This document shows, piece by piece, positions 1 to 5,130 of a stretch of 11,085 nucleotides of DNA (the stretch's first letter is position 1; each line of letters starts with the position of its first letter). Under the pieces are notes generated by a model. That model was not told the DNA's origin. It saw nothing but the letters and a program-made list of their open reading frames with translations, and did not search any database. The stretch lies in the NCBI GenBank assembly GCA_018714725.1, contig DVMZ01000168.1:1-11085 (forward strand). The letters run 5' to 3'. A program made the position numbers and the translations under genes. This DNA comes from Candidatus Scatosoma pullistercoris (GTDB taxonomy: Bacteria > Bacillota > Clostridia > Christensenellales > Borkfalkiaceae).

Positions 1-469
1 CCATGATCATCGCGCCGAACACGATGAACGGCGAGCGCAGAAAGAGCCGGAGCGCCATGTTGATCCCCGATTGCAGCTGATTGACGTCCCCCGTCATCCG
101 CGTGAGCATCGTGGAAGTGCCCAGCCTGTCCAGGTCGGAATAACTCAGCGATTGAAGTTTGGAAAACAGCGCGCGCCGTACCTCGGACGAAACGCCCGTG
201 GCGGCCTTGGCCGCAAAGTACTGCGCCGTCACCGCGCAGAGCAATCCGATCGCGCCAAACGCGCCCAGCACGAGACACATGCGCACGATATACCCCTTGT
301 CCGCGTCCGGATAAGTCAGATCCGCCGCCCGCTCGCCCAGGCCCCGGTCGATGATCAGGGAGACGATGACGGGCACCAGAAGCTCAAACGTGGCTTCGAG
401 GAGCTTGAACAGAGGCCCCAGAATACTCTGCACTCTGTACGGTTTGAAATAAGGCAACAATTTTTTCAT
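1..469 (-). CDS. ABC exporter, fused membrane/ATPase type, N-terminal part only
   Basis: Partial gene: it starts at ATG 469 and is still open at base 1, so 156 N-terminal residues are visible. The protein starts MKKLLPYFKPYR, then has a first hydrophobic helix (about residues 15-40) ending in SLIIDRGL, a second (about 62-88), and the cytoplasmic stretch RRALFSKLQSLSYSDLDRLGTS followed by RMTGDVNQLQ. This is the usual start of the transmembrane domain of type IV (B-family) ABC exporters such as the MdlB/YheH/BmrCD group, often encoded as heterodimer pairs. The ATP-binding domain would lie outside the window, so Walker motifs cannot be checked. Substrate unknown. It sits behind its own structured leader (470-638), after a terminator, so it is probably a separate transcription unit. 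A weak AGGA lies just before the start. The family call is firm; the subfamily is inference. Confidence 0.88.
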   Translation of the reverse strand, partial: MKKLLPYFKPYRVQSILGPLFKLLEATFELLVPVIVSLIIDRGLGERAADLTYPDADKGYIVRMCLVLGAFGAIGLLCAVTAQYFAAKAATGVSSEVRRALFSKLQSLSYSDLDRLGTSTMLTRMTGDVNQLQSGINMALRLFLRSPFIVFGAMIM

Positions 470-638
470 ACAATCCTGTCCGTAAATCGATTGATCTTAA
501 ACTCTGAAAAGAAACGGAGATCGGCGGGGCATTGGAAGTATTCCGCAATCCTCCGCTTTCCAGAGCACCCGACGCGGCGCGCAGCTCTGCTTCCGCAGGC
601 CGCGCGCCGCAAAAAATTTCCGCACTCCGATTTCCGTG
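470..638 (-). promoter_or_regulatory. leader region of the ABC exporter with a long GC hairpin
   Basis: These 169 bases lie between the terminator at 639-665 and the exporter start. They contain a perfect 9-bp inverted repeat, GCGGCGCGC at 574-582 and GCGCGCCGC at 602-610. Inside it is a smaller CTGC-TTCC-GCAG hairpin. On neither strand is the repeat followed by a T-run: on the plus strand it is followed by A6, on the minus strand by GTCGGG. It therefore does not read as an intrinsic terminator. I found no convincing -35/-10 pair. It could be a structured 5' leader or an intergenic repeat. No known riboswitch class was recognised. Confidence 0.35.
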
Positions 639-665
639 AAAAAGGGCCCGGAATGTTCCGGGTCC
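639..665 (-). terminator. rho-independent terminator after the acidic membrane protein gene
   Basis: Read on the minus strand, GGACCCGGAA (665-656), the two-base loop CA, and TTCCGGGCCC (653-644) form a 10-bp stem with one mismatch, followed at once by T5 (643-639). It lies 44 bases beyond the stop codon of the gene at 709-1752, as expected for its transcript end, and separates it from the ABC exporter. Confidence 0.72.
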
Positions 666-669
666 GCAG

Positions 670-694
670 CCGTCCGCGGCCGGGCCGCGGACGG
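670..694 (-). terminator. GC-rich hairpin in tandem with the terminator
   Basis: A perfect 11-bp inverted repeat, CCGTCCGCGGC (670-680) and GCCGCGGACGG (684-694), with loop CGG. It has no T-run of its own and lies directly upstream, in transcription order, of the T5-bearing hairpin at 639-665. It may help the terminator or protect the 3' end of the message. The same order, GC hairpin without T-run then hairpin with T-run, recurs after veg. Confidence 0.45.
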
Positions 695-708
695 CGGACA
701 ACATCGGC

Positions 709-1752
709 TCAGCCGACAAAATGTCCGTATAATTCTTTATAGGCGCGCAACTCTAACAGCCGCTCCCCTTCTTCCGTAGACGACAGGTCTTCGTTGGCAC
801 GGTTGATTCTGCGCGCGTTGACAAAACGGTTGGTAAAGATGCCGAACGCAACGAAACTCACCGCAAACAGTACGCCGGCCGCAATCGTGAGATACAAAAA
901 CAATCCGTCCCGCCGCGTGGTGATCAGATAGCCGAACACGATCCCGAGAATGAGGAAGAGCGCCGTCGGAACCGCCGTGCCGATAAATTTCCCGCGCGTG
1001 GCGGAAATCCGCTGTCTGAGAATGGCCCGGCGCTTGCTCTGTTTGGCCAGGACTTCTTTTCCGAGTTCTTCTTCCGCCTCGGACACTTCCGCAAGACGGG
1101 CCTCGAACACTTCCCGGTACTGCTTTTTGATCGCTTCCACGGCGTCTTCGCCGAGATCGCTTTCCAGGCTGTCATAACCCGTTTCGAGGTATTCGTTCAT
1201 CAGCTCGTCCGGCCGGGAAAAATCGGAAGTCTTGGCGCGCCAGTAGCCTACGACGGCTTCCCAGGCATTTTCTTCCAGCGCCAGCGCCTTTTCAAATTTC
1301 AACTCGGCCGCCTTGAAACTGCCGGAAAGAAGAAGCTCGTCCCCTTCCCCGCACAGGCGCTTGTAATCCGCTTTGCGCTGCGCCTCTTCCGCCTCTTTCT
1401 TCCGGCGGAGTGCGATCGCCTCTTCGGGCGTCAGATTGACGAGATCTTCGTCATCCTCTTCCAGTTCTGGAAATTCAAACGTGACCTCTTCTCCCTCCCC
1501 GTCGTTTTCCGCTTCGAGATCTTCGAGGCTCTCTTCCAGATCGCCCACCACGACGTCCTCTTCCGTCTCGTTTTCGGCGCCGTCCGCCGTGAGCTGAGTC
1601 GCTCCGTCCTCCGCAACCCCGTCAGGGCCGGGAACGGCAGTCTCCTTTTCATCCTCTCCGGCAATCTCGTCCGTCACGTCCACATAGCCGTCCTTCGTCT
1701 TTCTGAGGCGTATGCCCCTGCCGTACTCGTCATCGATGATCCGCTCTTCCAT
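709..1752 (-). CDS. unknown acidic TPR-like protein with two membrane helices
   Basis: 347 residues; not recognised as a named family. Residues 1-30 are a short mixed segment (MEERIIDDEYGRGIRLRK). About 31-105 is a strongly acidic, low-complexity stretch rich in E, D and G. About 108-132 is a charged helix. About 134-170 resembles one tetratricopeptide-like helical pair (GDELLLSGSFKAAELKFEKAL). About 200-250 is charged and helical, possibly coiled coil. Two hydrophobic helices follow (about 256-277 and 284-306), then a cytoplasmic-looking tail. There is no signal peptide, so the long N-terminal part should stay in the cytoplasm. ATG 1752 is preceded by GAGGAGAT at good spacing. It starts 82 bases after ispE with no clear terminator or promoter between, so cotranscription with ispE is likely. 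It could be a membrane scaffold or adaptor; no catalytic motif is visible. Confidence 0.8.
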   Translation of the reverse strand: MEERIIDDEYGRGIRLRKTKDGYVDVTDEIAGEDEKETAVPGPDGVAEDGATQLTADGAENETEEDVVVGDLEESLEDLEAENDGEGEEVTFEFPELEEDDEDLVNLTPEEAIALRRKKEAEEAQRKADYKRLCGEGDELLLSGSFKAAELKFEKALALEENAWEAVVGYWRAKTSDFSRPDELMNEYLETGYDSLESDLGEDAVEAIKKQYREVFEARLAEVSEAEEELGKEVLAKQSKRRAILRQRISATRGKFIGTAVPTALFLILGIVFGYLITTRRDGLFLYLTIAAGVLFAVSFVAFGIFTNRFVNARRINRANEDLSSTEEGERLLELRAYKELYGHFVG

Positions 1753-1834
1753 ACATTTATCTCCTCATACTGTCTCGGTTGTCCGACCCCGCGCCTTTTC
1801 CGCAACGGTTTCTCCCGGGCCGGACTGCCGGCAT

Positions 1835-2800
1835 TCAGGTTCCGGAACGCCCCGGATCTCCGGGGTACCCCGCCGCTTCTTTTTCCTCTTCGCTCAGCGC
1901 GAACGGAGAGCGCAATCCCCCTCCGACGCTCTTTTTTCTGCCCGGAAGGGGCGGCACGACCGTCTCCGCAACATAAGTGCGGAATTTTCCGCGATAGCGG
2001 CTTTTCGCCCATTCGCAAAGTTCTTTTGTGGCAAACAGCGCCGCCACGCAGCTGCCCGATCCCGTCATCGTCACGCCGAGCGGCGAAAACCCGCGCGCTT
2101 CGGCATATGCTTTTTCCACGTCCTCGTTCAGGCGTATCGCCGCCGGATACAGCGCGTTGGACAAATACCTGCCCGTCTCCTCTTCGTCTCCCCGCAAAAA
2201 AGCATCGATGCAGGGCTCCGTGAGCGACGCCCGCGAAGGCGCCCGGTCGAACTCCCGGTAACACGCCCCGGAAGAGACGGAAGTCTGCGGACAGATGAGC
2301 AGAAAATACAGCTTTTTGCCCTCTCCGGGGACAGGGGAGATCAGGTTGCCCCTGCCGCGCAGACGTGCATAGCCGCCGCGAAGCATATAGCGGGTATCGC
2401 TGCCCGAAGCGTCCGCAAGTTCGCCCAGCGCCTCTTCGTCCGCGCCGTACAGTGCCGCCAGAGCGGACAACACGCCCGCGGCGTCCGCCGACGAGCCGCC
2501 CAGCCCCGCGCCCATCGGGATATTCTTATAGACGGTGATGTCCGCGCCCGTCGTAGAGAACCGGCGGACAAACGCCTCGCCCGCGCGGAACGCGTTGTTG
2601 GATTCGGGCGGAATGCCCTCGCTGTCCATGCCGTGCATCGTGACGGATACCAGCTTGTCCTTCCGCTTGCGCACGACCAACAGGTCGTACAGGGAAATGC
2701 TCGCGACGAAAGAGTCGAGAAGGTGATAGCCCTCCGACACGCCCGTGACGTCAAGCGTCAGATTGATTTTTGCATAAGCCTTGATTTTGACGGTGTTCAT
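1835..2800 (-). CDS. ispE: 4-diphosphocytidyl-2-C-methyl-D-erythritol kinase (IspE)
   Basis: A cytoplasmic GHMP-family kinase that phosphorylates the 2-hydroxyl of CDP-methylerythritol with ATP, in the MEP pathway to isopentenyl diphosphate. The 321-residue product shows the family signature in order: AKINLTLDV with Lys11 (residues 10-18), GYH near 24-26, the ATP loop PMGAGLGGSSADAAG (95-109), a GSD motif with the expected catalytic Asp135 followed by RGGYARLRGRG, and the C-terminal GHMP motif MTGSGSCV (245-252). Two oddities: the motif usually reading G-[AS]-D-[VI]-P-F is GSDTRY here, and about 30 residues follow the usual end (near VVPPLPGRKK), giving a longer protein than the common length of about 280-300. 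Start ATG 2800 is the only one that keeps AKINL near the N-terminus; its Shine-Dalgarno is weak (GGGA, 9 bases away). The promoter and leader hairpin are listed separately. Confidence 0.95.
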   Translation of the reverse strand: MNTVKIKAYAKINLTLDVTGVSEGYHLLDSFVASISLYDLLVVRKRKDKLVSVTMHGMDSEGIPPESNNAFRAGEAFVRRFSTTGADITVYKNIPMGAGLGGSSADAAGVLSALAALYGADEEALGELADASGSDTRYMLRGGYARLRGRGNLISPVPGEGKKLYFLLICPQTSVSSGACYREFDRAPSRASLTEPCIDAFLRGDEEETGRYLSNALYPAAIRLNEDVEKAYAEARGFSPLGVTMTGSGSCVAALFATKELCEWAKSRYRGKFRTYVAETVVPPLPGRKKSVGGGLRSPFALSEEEKEAAGYPGDPGRSGT

Positions 2801-2814
2801 CGGAGAAAATCCCG

Positions 2815-2847
2815 TTTCGGCGGCGAAGAAATTCTTCGCCGCCGAAA
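2815..2847 (-). promoter_or_regulatory. perfect hairpin filling the ispE 5' leader
   Basis: A 16-base perfect inverted repeat, TTTCGGCGGCGAAGAA at 2815-2830 with its complement at 2832-2847 and one central base, begins about six bases after the predicted transcription start (about 2853) and ends 14 bases before the ispE ATG. No T-run follows on the minus strand, so it is not a standard terminator. It could stabilise the 5' end of the mRNA or limit ribosome access, since the only Shine-Dalgarno candidate (GGGA) abuts it. The structure is seen directly; the function is inferred. Confidence 0.6.
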
Positions 2848-2859
2848 ATTTCCGGTTCT

Positions 2860-2888
2860 ATTGTAGCATATTCTTTGTCAAATTTCAA
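2860..2888 (-). promoter_or_regulatory. sigma-A promoter of ispE
   Basis: On the minus strand: -35 TTGAAA (2888-2883), a 17-base spacer, and -10 TACAAT (2865-2860) preceded by TGC, an extended -10 element. The surroundings are A/T-rich in an otherwise GC-rich window, including A-runs upstream of the -35. The predicted start of transcription is near 2853, giving a leader of about 53 bases. A TTGACA also occurs inside the spacer, but it is only 10 bases from the -10 and cannot serve as its partner. Confidence 0.75.
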
Positions 2889-2933
2889 GACTTTCAAAGG
2901 CTTCAAAGGATTTTTTCTCAAATTTATCATCTG

Positions 2934-2984
2934 CGCGGCCGGAAACGCGGCCGCGGCGGCGCCCGCTCCATCGAGCGGGCGCCG
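2934..2984 (-). terminator. paired GC hairpins after the SipL-like gene
   Basis: Two adjacent inverted repeats: CGGCGCCCGCTC (2957-2968) with GAGCGGGCGCCG (2973-2984), loop CATC, 12 bp; and CGCGGCCG (2934-2941) with CGGCCGCG (2948-2955), 8 bp. Read on the minus strand they follow the stop codon at 3052 and precede the ispE promoter, where a transcript end is expected. Neither is followed by a clean T-run; the sequence after the second is CAGATGATAAATTTGAG. Intrinsic termination is therefore uncertain, and they may act as transcript-end stabilisers. Confidence 0.45.
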
Positions 2985-3051
2985 GATTCTGCAAAATTTC
3001 CTTTTCCGACCTTTCGGTGTCAAAGCGACGCCTGCTGCCGTCACGCGGCCG

Positions 3052-4542
3052 TCAGCATTTGCGGCGATAGACGAAAATCCTCTCTCCCGCCCCGACGGGG
3101 AATTTCAGTTCCGGATTGCTCTTTTCCACCTCTTCGGGCGGACGGCGGAGCTGTTTGGCGATCTCCCAGAGCCCGTCTCCGGCGCGGGGAATGAAGATAG
3201 AAACGGCGCAATCGTTCTCCCGATATGCCTCCCCTTCTTCCGCTTCGGAAATATATTCCGCTTTCGTCTCCCGGTACAGCCGCAGCGTGACTTTCAGCGT
3301 GGCTTCCGCCTCCGCTTCCCCCTCGCGGCGCTGGCGCACGCTCAGCCCGCATACGGTGGCGTCCGCTTCCGCAATGCAATCCGCGTCATAGGATACGGGG
3401 AACAGGAAGGGCAGGGAAAGTTCCGCGCTGCGGTGCGCGCCGTCCGCGTCGCAGAGCAGCACTTCCGCAAAAATCGCACCTTCCGCTTCGCCGCCGTTAT
3501 CGCCGCGCCTGCAGGTGATTTCCGCCCGCGGCAGCACCGCCGCCTGCAACGCCGTCGAGTAGTCGATCGTCCGGGACAGAGACGCCGGACCGCTCACCCG
3601 TTCGGTGAAGCGGAGAATATCGACGAGAACCCTGCCCGTTCTGGTCTCTTTTCTGAATTTCAGTTCGCATTCGGGCGAGAACGCGTCCTCGCACGCGGGC
3701 AGCTCGTCGCGGAGATACAGTTCGCAGTCGGCGCTTAAAATGAATTCCGCCGTCATCCGGCATTTGCCCTTTTCCTCGTCCGTCCCCGCGGTGAGCACGG
3801 CGGATTTCACGCGCACTTTCGCGGAAGCGGGAAGTTTGGGCATCGCTTCGTCGCAGGGAATTTCCAGGCGGAAGGGCACCAGGCGCTCGTAAGAGCAGAG
3901 GGAAAGATCGCTTTTCAGCGCGCAGAGATTGAGGCTGATTTCGCCGGAAACGACGATCTGCCCCGCTTCGGCGGTGACGTATCCCACATTGACGTTCTCG
4001 CTGTGCATGAGAATATCGCCTATGTAATCGGTGTCAAATTCGTCGTCCGTCTCCGATTCGCCAGAGACGCACACCGTCTTGACGATCGGCTGTCCGCTCT
4101 TTTTCGCCACGATGCCTTCCCCGCCCGCGAGATATTCCGCCTGTACCGTCCCGTACACCGAAATCTCCGCGCCGACGATCACCGAAATATACAGTCCGGA
4201 GCCTTCGCGGCGGTAAGAGACGTTGTCCGTCCTGAAATCGGCCTTCGCAAAACAGGCGGGCGTCACCGCCGGATCCGTCGCGTGATGGGAAAATTCCGCG
4301 CCGCGCTCCGCACGGCAGACTTTGCGTTCGGAATCCTCATACACGATGTTGAGGAGCAGTTTGCCGTTGTACCGCACTTCCCCGTCCGCGCAGGTGCATT
4401 CGGAAGGGACGGCTTTGGCGTAAATGGCGAGGATTCCCGCGATCTCACTGCCGGGAAGCCGGCATTCCACGATGGACTGACTGCCCGTTTTACAGATTTG
4501 CGTCGTATAACGATAAGTTTCAAAATGCGGTTTGATTGACAT
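3052..4542 (-). CDS. SipL-like spore-coat morphogenesis protein (DUF3794 repeats plus LysM)
   Basis: 496 residues from ATG 4542. The body is made of beta-rich DUF3794/SPOCS-type repeats, roughly 35-135, 175-280 and 335-430, each with the V-x-G-x-L/I-x-L-x-x-L/V pattern (for example EVRYNGKLLLNIVYED at 55-70 and IVVSGEISLNLCAL at 196-209). The C-terminal 447-494 is a LysM domain (IFIPRAGDGLWEIAKQ, then NPELKFPVGAGERIFV). This architecture is that of SipL, the mother-cell partner of SpoIVA at the base of the clostridial spore coat. No signal peptide or membrane helix is visible, as expected for a mother-cell cytoplasmic protein. An upstream in-frame start at 4599 would add 19 unconserved-looking residues and overlap the candidate promoter, so I prefer MSIKPHFETY, preceded by GGGG 8 bases away. 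It lies between veg and ispE. Whether it is functional SipL or another DUF3794-LysM protein cannot be settled from sequence alone. Confidence 0.88.
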   Translation of the reverse strand: MSIKPHFETYRYTTQICKTGSQSIVECRLPGSEIAGILAIYAKAVPSECTCADGEVRYNGKLLLNIVYEDSERKVCRAERGAEFSHHATDPAVTPACFAKADFRTDNVSYRREGSGLYISVIVGAEISVYGTVQAEYLAGGEGIVAKKSGQPIVKTVCVSGESETDDEFDTDYIGDILMHSENVNVGYVTAEAGQIVVSGEISLNLCALKSDLSLCSYERLVPFRLEIPCDEAMPKLPASAKVRVKSAVLTAGTDEEKGKCRMTAEFILSADCELYLRDELPACEDAFSPECELKFRKETRTGRVLVDILRFTERVSGPASLSRTIDYSTALQAAVLPRAEITCRRGDNGGEAEGAIFAEVLLCDADGAHRSAELSLPFLFPVSYDADCIAEADATVCGLSVRQRREGEAEAEATLKVTLRLYRETKAEYISEAEEGEAYRENDCAVSIFIPRAGDGLWEIAKQLRRPPEEVEKSNPELKFPVGAGERIFVYRRKC

Positions 4543-4576
4543 TGCGTTTACCCCGTTTGTTTTCTGTTGCCTTATC

Positions 4577-4605
4577 ATCATATGACCTGCGGCGGGCATT
4601 TATTC
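4577..4605 (-). promoter_or_regulatory. candidate sporulation sigma-E promoter of the SipL-like gene
   Basis: On the minus strand GAATAAA (4605-4599), exactly 14 bases, then CATATGAT (4584-4577). The B. subtilis sigma-E consensus is about KMATATT, N14, CATACAMT; here the -35 matches 5 of 7 and the -10 keeps the CATA core and final T. Its position 35 bases before ATG 4542 fits. No good sigma-A pair was found in this gap. The match is imperfect and the call depends on the gene's sporulation identity. Confidence 0.4.
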
Positions 4606-4650
4606 CGCCCGGAAAAAAGTTTTTCGGGCAGTTTTTCCCGATTTTTGTCA

Positions 4651-4698
4651 AAACAGGCGCGGGTCGCGTTTCAGGCGAAACGCAACCCGCGCCTGTTT
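4651..4698 (-). terminator. long hairpin terminator after veg
   Basis: A near-perfect stem: AAACAGGCGCGGGT (4651-4664) pairs with ACCCGCGCCTGTTT (4685-4698), then one C/A mismatch, then GCGTTTC (4666-4672) with GAAACGC (4677-4683), loop AGGC. On the minus strand the foot of the stem runs into TTTT followed by GAC, a short T-tract. It lies 106 bases after the veg stop and before the promoter of the next gene, so it probably ends the uvrB-uvrA-veg transcripts. Confidence 0.6.
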
Positions 4699-4709
4699 GA
4701 TACTTCAAC

Positions 4710-4740
4710 GCGCCCGCGGCCGGAATCCGGCCGCGGGCGC
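4710..4740 (-). terminator. GC-rich hairpin in tandem with the veg terminator
   Basis: A perfect inverted repeat of about 14 bp, GCGCCCGCGGCCGG (4710-4723) and CCGGCCGCGGGCGC (4727-4740), around AAT. It has no T-run and comes before the T-bearing hairpin at 4651-4698 in transcription order. The preceding bases (about 4741-4762) include AAGGAAATTT and GGCGCCCGC, which resemble the sequence ahead of the hairpin at 2957-2984, suggesting a repeated intergenic element. Confidence 0.45.
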
Positions 4741-4803
4741 CGATCCGATTCCGGAAATTTCCTTCCGGTTTTCGTGCAGCCCTGCCTTCCGCTCCGCCGA
4801 AAA

Positions 4804-5043
4804 TCAGAGTTTTTTGATTCTGACGCTTCCGCAGAGCACGTCCGAATAGGAATAGGCCGTCTTTCCGAGAAAATCCTTGTCGTCCGGTTTCACCGTGAAC
4901 AGCGCCGGATAAACGCCCGACAGTACGCCCGAATAGTTCAGAATCTTATTTCTGCCCAGATTCACGCGCACAGAAACCCGCTGGCTCGAACAGTCCTTTA
5001 CCATTTGTTTGATCTCTCTGATGTTTCCGGTAGGCTTAATCAT
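4804..5043 (-). CDS. veg: Veg family protein
   Basis: 79 residues from ATG 5043. It belongs to the Veg family (formerly DUF1021), small highly expressed Firmicutes proteins; B. subtilis Veg, about 86 residues, has been tied to biofilm matrix gene expression, but its molecular function is unclear. The recognisable core is NIREIKQMVKD, then LGRNKILNYSGVLSGVYPAL (residues 30-49), then FTVK and KTAYSYSDVLCGSVRI near the C-terminus, matching the family pattern G-R-[RK]-K-x(4)-G-[IV]-L-x(3)-Y-P and S-Y-S/A-D-[IV]-L. A TTG start at 5091 would add 16 residues with no ribosome binding site, so I chose the ATG, which aligns with the family N-terminus. Its Shine-Dalgarno is poor (AAAAGG, 14 bases away). 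It lies 87 bases after uvrA and before the SipL-like gene and ispE. Confidence 0.92.
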   Translation of the reverse strand: MIKPTGNIREIKQMVKDCSSQRVSVRVNLGRNKILNYSGVLSGVYPALFTVKPDDKDFLGKTAYSYSDVLCGSVRIKKL

Positions 5044-5071
5044 ATTTACAGTATGCGCCTTTTCCGGAATT

Positions 5072-5080
5072 TTTATACCA
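5072..5080 (-). promoter_or_regulatory. possible extended -10 promoter of veg
   Basis: On the minus strand TGG followed by TATAAA (5077-5072), an extended -10 element in the uvrA-veg gap, placing transcription start roughly 20 bases before ATG 5043. The -35 position (TTTCCT with 17-base spacing) is poor. The gap is more A/T-rich here than its surroundings. Veg may also be read through from uvrA, since no clear terminator lies between them. Confidence 0.35.
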
Positions 5081-5130
5081 AAGTCTCCCAAGGCAGGAAA
5101 CTCCGCCCTTCCGGACTGCTCCCGGCCGGT

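Noticed and set aside
2875..2880. TTGACA in the ispE promoter region as a -35 box
   Set aside because: It is only 10 bases from the TACAAT -10. The TTGAAA 17 bases away fits instead.
4543..4599. Upstream in-frame start of the SipL-like gene, adding 19 residues
   Set aside because: The added residues look unlike the family, no Shine-Dalgarno precedes that start, and it would overlap the candidate promoter.
4607..4630. GCCCG...CGGGC hairpin with T-run on the plus strand
   Set aside because: It would be a plus-strand terminator, but no plus-strand gene is present. It is probably by-product A/T-rich sequence next to the promoter.
5044..5091. TTG start giving a 95-residue Veg
   Set aside because: No ribosome binding site, and family alignment begins at the ATG at 5043.
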